From positions 62,001 to 126,000 of the forward strand of contig NZ_JAKSXW010000118.1 of assembly GCF_022829405.1 (NCBI RefSeq): a DNA stretch of 64,000 nt, written 5' to 3'. The DNA comes from Methylobacterium sp. J-076 (lineage in GTDB: Bacteria; Pseudomonadota; Alphaproteobacteria; Rhizobiales; Beijerinckiaceae). Below the pieces are notes generated by a model. That model did no database searches, was not told the origin of the DNA, and saw only the letters and a program-made list of their open reading frames with translations. Shown here piece after piece: positions 35,072 to 43,918 of this stretch (positions are counted from its first letter, which is position 1; every line of letters starts with the position of its first letter). The position numbers were made by a program, and so were the translations under genes.

Positions 35072-35881
35072 TCAGCGCTCCAGGCCGCGGTGCCAGCGCA
35101 GCAGGTGGTCGTTCAGGCGGCTCATGGCGCCGTCGATGATCAGGCCCAGGATGCCGATGGTCAGCATCCCGCCGATGATCTTGTCGGACCACATGTATTC
35201 CCGCGCCTCGAGGATGCGGTAGCCGAGCCCGTCCGACACCGCGATCATCTCGGCGACGATCACCACGATGAAGGCCGTGCCGATGCCGATCCGCATCCCG
35301 GCGAGCACGAACGGGCTCGCCGCCGGCAGGATCACCCGGCGGAACATCGTCCAGCGTCCGGCCCCGAGGTTGCGGGCGGCGCGGATGTAGATCGAATCCA
35401 CCTGCCGCACCCCGGCGATGGTGTTCACCAGCACCGGGAAGAACGTGCCGAGGGCGATCAGGAACAGGGCCGGCGGGTTGCCGAGCCCGAACCAGACGAT
35501 GGCGAGCGGGATATAGGCGATGGGCGGGATCGGCCGCAGCACCTGCAACAGCGGGTTGAACAGGCTGTAGAGCCCATCGCTGGTGCCGAGCATCAGGCCG
35601 ATCGGCACGGCGAGCCCGGCGCCCAGCGCGAAGCCCGCCAGCACCCGCCCGAGGCTGGAGACCGCATCGTGCGGCATCTCGCCGGAGAACAGCCAGGAGA
35701 GGTAGCTCTCCTGCCCCGGATCGTAGGGCAAGGCGGGCTGGAGGCCCGCCCACCACTTCACCGCCACCGCCGAGGGCGGGGGCAGCACCACGGGGGAGAC
35801 CGCGCCGGTGCGGCTCAGGACCTCCCAGAGGAGGAGCAGCCCCAGCGGGACCAGGACGCCGCGGAAGGACGAGAGCGTCAT
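35072..35881 (-). CDS. ABC importer permease, SsuC/TauC type
   Basis: The protein has 269 residues and about six helices. The BPD_transp_1 coupling motif (EAA loop) appears as IRAARNLGAGRWTMFRRVILPAASPFV, followed by AGMRIGIGTAFIVVIVAEM, typical of the SsuC/TauC/NrtB group. The signature PIPPIAYIPLAIVWFGLGNPP is also typical. It forms the membrane channel. It sits between the binding protein (4 bp upstream) and the ATPase (5 bp downstream), so the three genes form an operon. Confidence 0.94.
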   Translation of the reverse strand: MTLSSFRGVLVPLGLLLLWEVLSRTGAVSPVVLPPPSAVAVKWWAGLQPALPYDPGQESYLSWLFSGEMPHDAVSSLGRVLAGFALGAGLAVPIGLMLGTSDGLYSLFNPLLQVLRPIPPIAYIPLAIVWFGLGNPPALFLIALGTFFPVLVNTIAGVRQVDSIYIRAARNLGAGRWTMFRRVILPAASPFVLAGMRIGIGTAFIVVIVAEMIAVSDGLGYRILEAREYMWSDKIIGGMLTIGILGLIIDGAMSRLNDHLLRWHRGLER

Positions 35882-35885
35882 CGGC

Positions 35886-36860
35886 TCACTCGACCTTCAG
35901 GTCGGCCTTGGCCTTGTCCAGAAGGTCGAGCTTCACCCACTCGGCGTCGGATTTCGGCGGGTTCTGCATCTTCCCCAGGCCGTACTTCATCATGGTGTCG
36001 GTGGTGGTCTGCATGTGCCCGGCGGGCATGGCGTAGGTGTAGCTGGCGTTGGCCATGCCATCGCGAAAATCCTGGCTGGACAGCTGGCCCTTGAACACCT
36101 GCTCGCGGACGTATTTCTCCGCCAGCGCCGGATCGTCGATGAACGCCTTCGTGGCGGCCACGAACACCTTCAGCACCTTGGCGGCCACCTCCGGGCGCTC
36201 GGCGTACATCTTCTCGGTCATCACCAGGGGGCGCACCGGCTTGCCGATGGGCGTGTCGTAGGGCTTCACCAGCTCGACGCCCCAGCCGGCGCTGATCGCC
36301 TGCGTCGATTGCGGCTCGGACTGGCAGATCACGTCGACGTATTTCTGCGCCAGCGCCTGGTTCAGGTCGGCGTAGTTGTTGAAGTAGGTCAGCTGCACGT
36401 CCTTCCCGGGCCGCTCGGACCAGGTCATCCCGTGCTTGTCGAGTTCGGCGAGCAGCATCAGGTCCTGGGTGCCGCCGCGGACGGTGGCGACCTTCAGGCC
36501 CTTGAGGTCGGCGGCGGACTTGGCCGGCAGGTCCGGCCGCTTGAGGATGCGCACCCCGCCGTCGGCGAAGCCGGCCACCACCAGGAGCTTCACCCCGTTG
36601 CCGCGGGCGGCCACCGCCCCGTCGCCGCCGGAGGCGGCGATGTCGATCTGGTCCACCGCCATGGCGGGGTAGATGTCCGCGCCCTTGGCGAACTGGCGCT
36701 CGTCGATCTTGAGGCCGAATTTCGGGGCGATCTCCTTCATGTAGGAGATGGCGCCGTAATGGGCGAACTTGAGGTTGCCGAGGCGCACCACGTCCTCGGC
36801 GCGGGCCGGGGCGGCGAGCGCCACGGCGGCGACGCAGGCCGCCAGCAGATGTCTGATCAC
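35886..36860 (-). CDS. ABC importer substrate-binding protein, SsuA/TauA/ThiY type
   Basis: The protein has 324 residues. A signal peptide (IRHLLAACVAAVALAAPARA) leads to a periplasmic protein of the NMT1/SsuA family. Typical parts are VRLGNLKFAHYGAISYMKE, DIAASGGDGAVAARGNGVKLLVV and GLKVATVRGGTQDLMLLAEL. These proteins bind sulfonates, nitrate, thiamine precursors or aromatic acids; the ligand cannot be told. The GTG at 36858-36860 has a GGGGAGAAG leader. It is the first gene of the three-gene importer operon. Confidence 0.92.
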   Translation of the reverse strand: MIRHLLAACVAAVALAAPARAEDVVRLGNLKFAHYGAISYMKEIAPKFGLKIDERQFAKGADIYPAMAVDQIDIAASGGDGAVAARGNGVKLLVVAGFADGGVRILKRPDLPAKSAADLKGLKVATVRGGTQDLMLLAELDKHGMTWSERPGKDVQLTYFNNYADLNQALAQKYVDVICQSEPQSTQAISAGWGVELVKPYDTPIGKPVRPLVMTEKMYAERPEVAAKVLKVFVAATKAFIDDPALAEKYVREQVFKGQLSSQDFRDGMANASYTYAMPAGHMQTTTDTMMKYGLGKMQNPPKSDAEWVKLDLLDKAKADLKVE

Positions 36861-36993
36861 GAAACTTCTCCCCGGGGACAGGTGTTCGTCCAGCCGGCCT
36901 TCTTCGTGGGCCGTGCCTGTCAGGGGTATATCGCTTCGCGCGCCGAGTTAATCCCGCCCGCGGGCCTTTCCGGTGATGTGGGAGGAAAACCTC

Positions 36994-38355
36994 CTACGGC
37001 GCCGCCCCCACCGGCGTGCCGGGGCATCCCAGATGCGCCGGGTTGGTGGACACCACCCCCGCGTTGCAGCCGGGCTTGGTCCCCACGAAGAGCGGCGTGC
37101 CCGGTGCGCCGGCCGGCGCGAGGAAGCCGATGGGCCGGGTGGCGCCGCCGAGGTGATGCGGGTTCGTGGTCACGATGTCGGCGGCGGGGCCCCGTGCGGC
37201 CCCCGCATAGAGGGCGACCTCGGCCGGGGACGTCCGGGCGCTGAGCGCCACCCCGACCGGCGCGGTGGCGCAGTGCCGAAAGCCGGGATCGACCGTGACG
37301 ATCCCGGCATTGCAGCCCGTCGCCATGCCGACATAGAGGGGCGTGCCCGCGGCGTGGGCCGCCTCCGGCGCGGGGGCGACCACGTGCGGCGCCTGTTGCG
37401 CGCCCTGCCCGGTCAGGGCGGTGCGGAGGGCCGCCATGCCGTGCGTGACGTCGTCCAGGGTGCCGACCAGGGTGTAGCAGGTATAGGCGTGGTCGCCCGC
37501 CGGGATGGGGCCGGTGCGGAAGACGCAGTTCCACTTCACCGTCGCGTTGCCGGCGCCGGCCAGGGTCGAGAAATCGAAGCGACCGTAGCCGCCGTCAGAG
37601 CCCTTCTGCGGCAGGTCGGGGCTGTAGACGCCCATCGCCCGCGATCCGTCCGGCGTCGCCAGGATCACCGGGCGGGTCTGCTCCCCCGCGACCTGCGAGA
37701 GGGGCGCCAGGGCACCGCTGGCCGGATCGAAGCTCCAGAACTTCGAGAAGTCCGGCGGCATGTAGGCCGTCAGCGCTTCGAAGGTGGCCATCGCGTGGGG
37801 CTGCGCGGTGGTGAAGGTGGCCCGGTAGGCGATGGCGTTGGCGACGCCCCCGGCGCCGAGGGTGACGCGCTTCGTCAGCACGTCGTCCGATCGGGACGAG
37901 GCATAGGGCCCCGCGCCCTTCGGGCAGGAGCCCGCCTTCTCCCCCGGGCGCATCCAGTAGGCCATCTGCGCCCGGGTCTCCAGCGAGCCGGGGCCGAGCG
38001 TGAGGCCGGTGAGCAGGGTGGTGCTCCGGGGGCCCGCCGCATCGGCATTGCCGCCGGCCTCGGTGGGGTTGAGGCATTCGCCGTAGCCGTCGAACGAGGC
38101 CGCCGACTGCAATTCGCGGCCGTGATCGTGGGCGTTGATGAACTGCGTGCCGCCCCAGGTCAGGCTGTCGATGGCCCCGGCGGTGCGGCGGGAGATGCCC
38201 ACGACGATGGCCGAGCCCTGGAAGGGCCGGCTGATCGTGGCCCGCCCGTCCGGCTCCGGCCAGGCGATGCCGGGCGCATCCTCGGCCGTGGCGGGGCCGG
38301 CGGTCGCCAGGATCGCGGCGACGCCGACGAGGGGGAGCAGTCTCAAGGCCATCAT
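36994..38355 (-). CDS. secreted protein with three C-terminal repeats, function unknown
   Basis: The protein has 453 residues. MMALRLLPLVGVAAILATAGPATA is a signal peptide. The main domain (about 30-325) is rich in beta strands and includes AIDSLTWGGTQFINAHDHGR and GYGECLNPTEAGGNAD, which I cannot match to a named family. The last 117 residues hold three repeats of about 35 residues: GTPLYVGMATGCNAGIVTVD, EVALYAGAARGPAADIVTTN and GTPLFVGTKPGCNAGVVSTN, each with an APVG, RPIG or TPVG end. The first and third have two cysteines each; the second has none. The ATG at 38353-38355 gives a good signal peptide. No operon partner is evident. Confidence 0.7.
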   Translation of the reverse strand: MMALRLLPLVGVAAILATAGPATAEDAPGIAWPEPDGRATISRPFQGSAIVVGISRRTAGAIDSLTWGGTQFINAHDHGRELQSAASFDGYGECLNPTEAGGNADAAGPRSTTLLTGLTLGPGSLETRAQMAYWMRPGEKAGSCPKGAGPYASSRSDDVLTKRVTLGAGGVANAIAYRATFTTAQPHAMATFEALTAYMPPDFSKFWSFDPASGALAPLSQVAGEQTRPVILATPDGSRAMGVYSPDLPQKGSDGGYGRFDFSTLAGAGNATVKWNCVFRTGPIPAGDHAYTCYTLVGTLDDVTHGMAALRTALTGQGAQQAPHVVAPAPEAAHAAGTPLYVGMATGCNAGIVTVDPGFRHCATAPVGVALSARTSPAEVALYAGAARGPAADIVTTNPHHLGGATRPIGFLAPAGAPGTPLFVGTKPGCNAGVVSTNPAHLGCPGTPVGAAP

Positions 38356-38437
38356 GCCGGCTCGAACACCCCTCGCGGCTCGCGTGTTCCCTCCGCGGAT
38401 GGCGCGGGCGGGACGGCGGGCGGCGACCCGCCCGCCC

Positions 38438-40363
38438 TCACTCGGCCGGAACCGCCTCGCTCCGCCGCTCCGGCAGGGGGGCCCCGGCGGGAAGCTCGCT
38501 CCCGTCCGCGGCGCGGGCCAGCACCTCCCGGGCGGCGTCGGCCTCGCGCTGGCGGGCCCAGAGGGCGGCGTAGATCCCGCCCCGGTCGAGCAGCTCCCCA
38601 TGGGTGCCGCGCTCGGCGATGACGCCCCGGTCGAGGACGAGGATCGCGTCGGCATTGACAACCGTCGAGAGCCGGTGGGCGATGACCAGCGTCGTGCGGC
38701 CCTGCGCCACCCTGTCCAGGGCGTCCTGGATCTCGGCCTCCGTGAACGAGTCGAGCGCCGAGGTCGCCTCGTCGAGGACGAGGATCGGCGGGCCCTTCAG
38801 GATGGTGCGGGCGATGGCCACGCGCTGCTTCTCGCCCCCCGAGAGCTTCAGCCCGCGCTCGCCGACCGGCGTCTCGTAGCCCTCCGGCAGGCCGGAGATG
38901 AAGCGGTCGATCTGGGCGAGGCTCGCCGCCTCGCGCAGCTCCTCCTCGCTGGCCTCGGGCCGGCCGTAGCGGATGTTGTAGCCGATCGTGTCGTTGAACA
39001 GCACCGTGTCCTGGGGGACCATGCCGATGGCCGCCCGCAGGGATTCCTGCGTCACCGTGGCGATGTCCTGCCCGTCGATGGAGATCCGGCCGGATTGCGG
39101 CTCGTAGAACCGGAACAGCAGGCGGGACAGGGTCGACTTGCCCGCCCCCGAGGGGCCGACGATGGCCACCGTCTGGCCGGGCTTCACCTCGAACGAGACC
39201 CCGCGCAGGATCGGCCGCTCCGGCGTGTAGGCGAAGCGCACGTCCTCGAACCGCACCGTGCCCCCTGGGACGGCGAGGGGCTTCGCCCCCGGCCTGTCGG
39301 CGATCTCGGGGTTCTGCCCGAGGATGCGGAACATGTCGTCGATGTCGATGAGCGCCTGTTTGATCTCCCGGTAGATCATGCCCATGAAGTTCAGGGGCAT
39401 CGAGAGCTGCACCAGCATGGTGTTGGCGAGCACGAAGCCGCCGATCGTCGTGCGCCCGGCCAGGATGTCCCGCGCGGCGAGCCACATCACCGCCGTCATG
39501 CCCGCGGTGAAGATCGCCGCCTGGCCGGCATTGAGCACGGCCAGCGACACGTAGGTCTGCGTCGAGGCCTTCTCGTATTTCGCCATCGACAGGTCGTAGC
39601 GCGCGGTCTCGCGCGCCTCCGCGCCGAAATACTTCACCGTCTCGTAGTTGAGCAGTGAATCGACGGCCTTGGTGTTGGCGTCGGTGTCGGACGAATTCAT
39701 CCGGCGGCGGATGGCGATCCGCCACTCGGTCGCCTTGTAGGTGTAGCCGAGATAGGCCGCCACGGTGAGCAGCGCGGTGAGCGCGTAGAGCCAGTCGAAC
39801 TCGTAGGCGAGGATGCCGAGCACCAGGGCGAACTCGACGATGGTCGGCACCAGGGTCAGCACCATCAGGCGCGACAGGTCCTCGATGCCCGAGCGCCCCC
39901 GCTCCAGCACGCGGGTGAGGCCTCCGGTCTTGCGCTCCAGATGGAAGCGCAGGGACAGGGCGTGCATGTGCGTGAAGGTCAGCAGGGCGAGGCGGCGCAC
40001 CGCGTGCATCGCCACCTTGGCGAACAGCCCGTCCCGGACCTGCGTCAGCAGCGCCATGGCGATCCGCGACAGGCCGTAGAGGCCGATGAGCAGCATCGGC
40101 GCGGCCACGAGGCCCGCCGGCACGCCGTTCTCGTGCCCGCCCACCGCCGCCACGAGGGCGTCGGTCGCCCACTTGAAGGTGAAGGGCGTCACCATCGTCG
40201 CCACCTTGGCGACGAGGAGCAGCCCGAAGGCGATGAAGACCCGCCGCTGCAGGTCCGGCCGGCCGTGCGGCCACAGGTGCGGCCACAGGCGGCGGTAGGT
40301 TGCGATCAGGCCGGGGCGTGCGGGCGGGGGCGTCCCGGCCGGGGGCGCGGTGTCGTCGGGCAT
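38438..40363 (-). CDS. Atm1-type ABC exporter (fused membrane and ATPase domains)
   Basis: The protein has 641 residues. Six helices of an exporter membrane domain (about 30-330) contain FHLERKTGGLTRVLERGRSG and NYETVKYFGAEARETARYD, both hallmarks of the Atm1/HMT1 family. The ATPase domain has Walker A GPSGAGKST, signature LSGGEKQRVAIAR and Walker B ILVLDEATSALDS, all intact. Atm1-type proteins export glutathione-linked sulfur or metal compounds and protect against heavy metals. I chose the ATG at 40361-40363; an ATG eleven codons upstream and a much longer frame are also open. It is divergent from the next gene. Confidence 0.93.
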   Translation of the reverse strand: MPDDTAPPAGTPPPARPGLIATYRRLWPHLWPHGRPDLQRRVFIAFGLLLVAKVATMVTPFTFKWATDALVAAVGGHENGVPAGLVAAPMLLIGLYGLSRIAMALLTQVRDGLFAKVAMHAVRRLALLTFTHMHALSLRFHLERKTGGLTRVLERGRSGIEDLSRLMVLTLVPTIVEFALVLGILAYEFDWLYALTALLTVAAYLGYTYKATEWRIAIRRRMNSSDTDANTKAVDSLLNYETVKYFGAEARETARYDLSMAKYEKASTQTYVSLAVLNAGQAAIFTAGMTAVMWLAARDILAGRTTIGGFVLANTMLVQLSMPLNFMGMIYREIKQALIDIDDMFRILGQNPEIADRPGAKPLAVPGGTVRFEDVRFAYTPERPILRGVSFEVKPGQTVAIVGPSGAGKSTLSRLLFRFYEPQSGRISIDGQDIATVTQESLRAAIGMVPQDTVLFNDTIGYNIRYGRPEASEEELREAASLAQIDRFISGLPEGYETPVGERGLKLSGGEKQRVAIARTILKGPPILVLDEATSALDSFTEAEIQDALDRVAQGRTTLVIAHRLSTVVNADAILVLDRGVIAERGTHGELLDRGGIYAALWARQREADAAREVLARAADGSELPAGAPLPERRSEAVPAE

Positions 40364-40669
40364 GGGGAGGGTTCGATCGGTGGGATTAACCTGCATATAG
40401 GTCCGTGCGGCCCCGGGCGGCACCCCGGGGCGGTGCGGGGCGGGCATGAGCCGGCCGGCTCCGCCGCTGGCACCGGGCCGGCGCCGCGACGCCCCGTCCG
40501 CCCCGAACCGGCTGGCCGGCGGCCCGGGCCCCGAGCCGGAGCGACCCGGCCGGGCCGCTGTCACCAAACGTTACACACGTGGTCCTTTGGATCACATCGC
40601 AGCCACGCCGCGGCGCGACGATGCCCCGGTCCGTGACCCGGATCGGCGCGCGACGATGGAGGATGGGAC
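40364..40669. other. divergent intergenic region of 306 bp
   Basis: This GC-rich region separates the Atm1-type gene from the DUF1835/DUF3658-like gene and must hold two promoters. A possible -10-like TATATGCAG lies on the minus strand near 40388-40396, and CCAAACGTTACACACGTGG at about 40563-40581 has a small ACGT...ACGT inverted repeat. Neither is a convincing match to a known regulator. No gene was recognised. Confidence 0.4.
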
Positions 40670-41509
40670 ATGCGGGGCGTCGCCGAGACCGTCCACGTGA
40701 TGGCTGGGGTGAGCAGTGCGGAGACCATCCGCGATGCCCTCCGGTCGCAGGGCTGCGATGCGCGCGTCATCGGGCTTCCGAGCGGCCTGAACGTCGGCCC
40801 GATCGATCCGCCGGACCCGGATGTCCGCCAGAGGTGGATCAGGACCGTCCTGCGCTGCGATCCCCGCGACGATTGCCGGGAGCCGGAGGAGCCCTGGGCC
40901 GAGGCCACGTCGCCCGCCGTGCATCCCGTCTACTGGGTCTGCATGAGCGACGCCGCCGAGCAGGCCAGCTTCCTGGAATTCGCGTTCCGCATGGCCGGCC
41001 GCCCGTTCGACATCATCGACGCGACCGGCCTCGCCGTCGTCACGCGGGACGGCATCCGGAGGCCCTGGTCCCTCGGGATGATGCGCCGGGAGGACATCGT
41101 CGCCTCCGGCCTGAAGGACAGGCGGCGCGTCCTCCCGCGCGCCGAGTGCGAGGCCGCCGCGGCCACCTGGGCGCAGCTGAGGAGGGAGAATGCCCCACTC
41201 CGCGTCGTCCGGGACGGCCACCTGGTCTCGGCCCCGCTGACGCAGTTCGACGCCGCCCTCACCTCTCAGGCCAGGGCCGACTGGGAGGTCGCCGCCAGGG
41301 TGATCGGGCGCACCCTGCACCACCTGTCCGCCGCGCTGGACCCGCCGGGCCAGGGGGTAAGCGACATCGTCCTGTTCGGGCGCCTCCAGTCGCTCGGGGA
41401 TGCGGGCGACCTCGCAATCAGGGGGCCCGGGCCGGGATTGCGCGACTACGAGGTTCGCCTCCCCTACCCCCGTCGGTCGTTGGGCAGCACGAAGAGCTGG
41501 CCCGGATAG
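40670..41509 (+). CDS. DUF1835/DUF3658-like protein
   Basis: The protein has 279 residues with a GGAGGATGGGAC leader before its ATG. The N-terminal part (VHVMAGVSSAETIRDALRSQ) has the VHVxxGDSxAGxLRxAL-type start of DUF1835. The C-terminal half holds LRVVRDGHLVSAPLTQFDAAL and a helical end seen in DUF3658. Function is unknown; such proteins are soluble. The last 46 bp overlap the 3' end of the LysM gene on the other strand, so the two genes converge and share sequence. It is transcribed alone. Confidence 0.7.
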   Translation: MRGVAETVHVMAGVSSAETIRDALRSQGCDARVIGLPSGLNVGPIDPPDPDVRQRWIRTVLRCDPRDDCREPEEPWAEATSPAVHPVYWVCMSDAAEQASFLEFAFRMAGRPFDIIDATGLAVVTRDGIRRPWSLGMMRREDIVASGLKDRRRVLPRAECEAAAATWAQLRRENAPLRVVRDGHLVSAPLTQFDAALTSQARADWEVAARVIGRTLHHLSAALDPPGQGVSDIVLFGRLQSLGDAGDLAIRGPGPGLRDYEVRLPYPRRSLGSTKSWPG

Positions 41510-42867
41510 ATCAGGTCGGGATTGCGGATCTGCGTCTGGTTGGCGTCGTAGATCACCGTGTAGCGTTCGCCGCGGCCGTAGGTGCGCTTGCTGATCTGCC
41601 ACAGGCTGTCGCCGCGGATGATCCGGGCGGTGGCGATCTCCGGCACGAACACCGCGCCGGATGCGGCCAGGCCCCGGCCCGTGCCGGGCATGGCCTGCCG
41701 GGTGGCCGCCATCGGCCCGTCGGCCTTCGCGGTGGAGGTGGCGTCCGCCGCCGCCGGCCCTGGGCCGCCCGCCCGGCCTGAGGCGGCGGGGGGCGTGGCG
41801 CCGCCCGTCCCCACGGCGTCCTGGCCGGATCGCGGCGAGGGCCGTCCCGCGGCCGCCTCGGCGACCTGCCGCGGCATCGCGAACGGCACCTCGGCGCGGT
41901 GGCGCACCTGCCCGGACCTGGGGTCGATCTCGTCGATCCGCACCTGATACTGGCCCCCGGCGACGCCGCGGCCGATGGTGAAGGTCACGCGCCCGTCCGG
42001 GCCGACCTTGCCCGGGGCGATCAGCGTGTCGTTGAGGTAGAGCCGCACCTCGGCGCCCGGCTTGCCGGCGCCCGTCACGAACAGCCGCCCGCCGGGCTCG
42101 GCATCGACGCTGACGATCCGCGCCGGCACCTCCGTCGCGCCGGACGGAGCCTGCGCCGCTCCCGCGCCCGTCCCCTGCCCCGCCGTGCCCGCGATGGCGG
42201 AGGGCGTCTCCGGTAGGCCGGGCTGCGAGAGCACCACGGTCGGCGCATCGGGGGACGTCAGCGCCACGAGGGGGCGGGTGTCGCCCTTGGGCGAGACCGA
42301 GACGGCCACGCTCTGCGGCGAGCGGGTCTCCTGCCCGTCCGCGGTGCGCGAGCGCAGGACGATCTCGCTGGCGCCCTTGGGCAGGGGCGGCGGGACGATG
42401 GCGAACTGGCCGTTCGGGTCGGCCAGGGCCCGGGCGACGGGCTTGCCGTCGACCAGCATCTCCACGACCGTGTTCGGCTTGCCCCGTCCGGCGACCACCG
42501 CGTCGCCGTTGGGCTCGATGCGGACGATGTCGAAACGCGGCGCATCGGCGGGCTCGGCCGCCTTGCCGCTCTCCTTGCCGGCGCTCTCCTCGCTAACGCC
42601 CTTCTGGCCCACGCCACCCTTGTCAGCACCCTCGCGGGCTGCGCCGTCGCCGGCCGCGCCCCTGTCGGCGGCGTCGCCCCGGCCTGCGCCCTTGCCGGCA
42701 TCCCCGCTCGCCGGGCCGGCGGGCGCGGGGGCCGTGCTGCCCGCCTCCGGCCCGTCCCGCTGCGGCAGTCCGCCACCCCAATACAGGGCGGTCACGATCC
42801 CGAGCCCGGCCAGGAGGCCGGCGAGCGCCAGGACGATTCCGTGCCGCACCCGCCCCGTCGTCACCAC
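41464..42867 (-). CDS. LysM-domain protein with one membrane anchor
   Basis: The protein has 467 residues. One helix at about 9-30 (IVLALAGLLAGLGIVTALYW) anchors it in the inner membrane. An Ala/Gly-rich charged linker (about 35-110) is followed by two Ig-like repeats (DIVRIEPNGDAVVAGRGKPN and RIVSVDAEPGGRLFVTGAGK), then a disordered stretch, and a C-terminal LysM domain (ARIIRGDSLWQISKRTYGRG then YDANQTQIRNPDLIYPGQLF), which binds peptidoglycan. The layout matches LysM proteins common in Rhizobiales. I chose the GTG at 42865-42867, preceded by GGGGAGGCGATC. Its end overlaps the preceding gene on the opposite strand. Confidence 0.85.
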   Translation of the reverse strand: MVTTGRVRHGIVLALAGLLAGLGIVTALYWGGGLPQRDGPEAGSTAPAPAGPASGDAGKGAGRGDAADRGAAGDGAAREGADKGGVGQKGVSEESAGKESGKAAEPADAPRFDIVRIEPNGDAVVAGRGKPNTVVEMLVDGKPVARALADPNGQFAIVPPPLPKGASEIVLRSRTADGQETRSPQSVAVSVSPKGDTRPLVALTSPDAPTVVLSQPGLPETPSAIAGTAGQGTGAGAAQAPSGATEVPARIVSVDAEPGGRLFVTGAGKPGAEVRLYLNDTLIAPGKVGPDGRVTFTIGRGVAGGQYQVRIDEIDPRSGQVRHRAEVPFAMPRQVAEAAAGRPSPRSGQDAVGTGGATPPAASGRAGGPGPAAADATSTAKADGPMAATRQAMPGTGRGLAASGAVFVPEIATARIIRGDSLWQISKRTYGRGERYTVIYDANQTQIRNPDLIYPGQLFVLPNDRRG

Positions 42868-43096
42868 GATCGCCTCCCCGCCGCCCCGCACTCAAGGGAC
42901 GAAAACTCGAAACTTCGCGGACCTCCTCGTGGAAACCCGTCGACTGCGGCGCCTATAATACCGTACATGGGCCGGGCACCAAGCCGCCCCGTCCCCGAGA
43001 CGGGCAAATCGCGCGGGAATTCAGCACTTTGCTGCGGTCTGCGCCCGATGCGGGACTTCCGGGGCGGCCCCCACGACGCGCGAAGGAGGGCGCCGG

Positions 43097-43693
43097 ATGG
43101 CCCTGGTGAGGACGGTCTGTGTCTATTGCGGCTCCGGGTTCGGCCGGAATCCCGCCTTCCGCGAGGCGGCGGAGGTGCTGGGCACCGCCCTGGCGAAGGC
43201 CGGGATGTCGCTGGTCTATGGCGGCGGCGACGTCGGCCTGATGGGGGCCGTGGCCCGCGCCGTCCTCGAAGGCGGCGGCCACGTCACCGGCATCATCCCC
43301 GACTTCCTCCAGGCCCGCGAGAACATGCTGGAGGCGGTGAACGAGACCATCGTCGTGCCGGACATGCACACCCGCAAGCGCCTGATGTTCGAGCGCTCGG
43401 ACGCCTTCGTGACCCTGCCGGGCGGCATCGGCACCCTGGAGGAGCTGGTGGAGCAGCTCACCTGGGCGCAGCTCGGGCGGCACAGGAAGCCGGTCGTGCT
43501 GGTCTCGGTCGATGAGTTCTGGGCCCCGCTCCTCGGCCTGTTCGACCACATGCGCGATCACGGGTTCATCCGCGACGGGCTCGACCTCAGCTACCTCGTC
43601 ACGCCGGACGCGCAGGGCGTCGTGCCGCTCCTCCAGGCCGCCGGCCGGGAGGCGGACGAGCGCGCGGAGGCGTTCGTCACCACGCGCATGTGA
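43097..43693 (+). CDS. LOG-family protein (TIGR00730), cytokinin riboside 5'-monophosphate phosphoribohydrolase-like
   Basis: The protein has 198 residues. The nucleotide-binding start VCVYCGSGFGRNPAFREAAE and the motifs VYGGGDVGLMGAVA and LPGGIGTLEELVEQLTWAQL (PGGxGTxxE) define the LOG family. Family members cleave cytokinin nucleotides to free cytokinins in plants and some bacteria; other members cleave AMP-like nucleotides. Production of cytokinins is known from plant-associated Methylobacterium, so this role is plausible but not shown. The ATG has a GGAGGGCGCCGG leader. It is a single gene upstream of the autotransporter. Confidence 0.9.
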   Translation: MALVRTVCVYCGSGFGRNPAFREAAEVLGTALAKAGMSLVYGGGDVGLMGAVARAVLEGGGHVTGIIPDFLQARENMLEAVNETIVVPDMHTRKRLMFERSDAFVTLPGGIGTLEELVEQLTWAQLGRHRKPVVLVSVDEFWAPLLGLFDHMRDHGFIRDGLDLSYLVTPDAQGVVPLLQAAGREADERAEAFVTTRM

Positions 43694-43837
43694 CGGCCTC
43701 CCCCGGCGCCTCAGGCCGAGGGCGGCACGCGCGTGGCCCCGCCCTCGGCCTCCCGGCAAGCATTGCGGCTCTATAACTTTAGTCGGCTCAAGCAACTGGA
43801 TGTTGCCGCAAGATCACGCCGCGATCGGAATCAATTT

Positions 43838-43855
43838 ATGACTGAATTATGACAG
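43838..43855 (-). promoter_or_regulatory. Pho-box-like site upstream of the phosphatase autotransporter
   Basis: Read on the minus strand, the site is CTGTCATAATTCAGTCAT. It holds two 7-base units, CTGTCAT and CAGTCAT, split by AATT, and closely fits the PhoB box CTGTCAT-N4-CTGTCAT with one mismatch. It ends 64 bp before the ATG of the PAP2-type phosphatase gene. The orientation is opposite to that gene, which weakens the case. The surrounding DNA is less GC-rich than the rest of the window. Confidence 0.5.
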
Positions 43856-43918
43856 CATCACCAGCGTAGGCCTTTGTTAGAGACCCGCCATCAGGGGACC
43901 AGCCGGTGGGGGACGACA

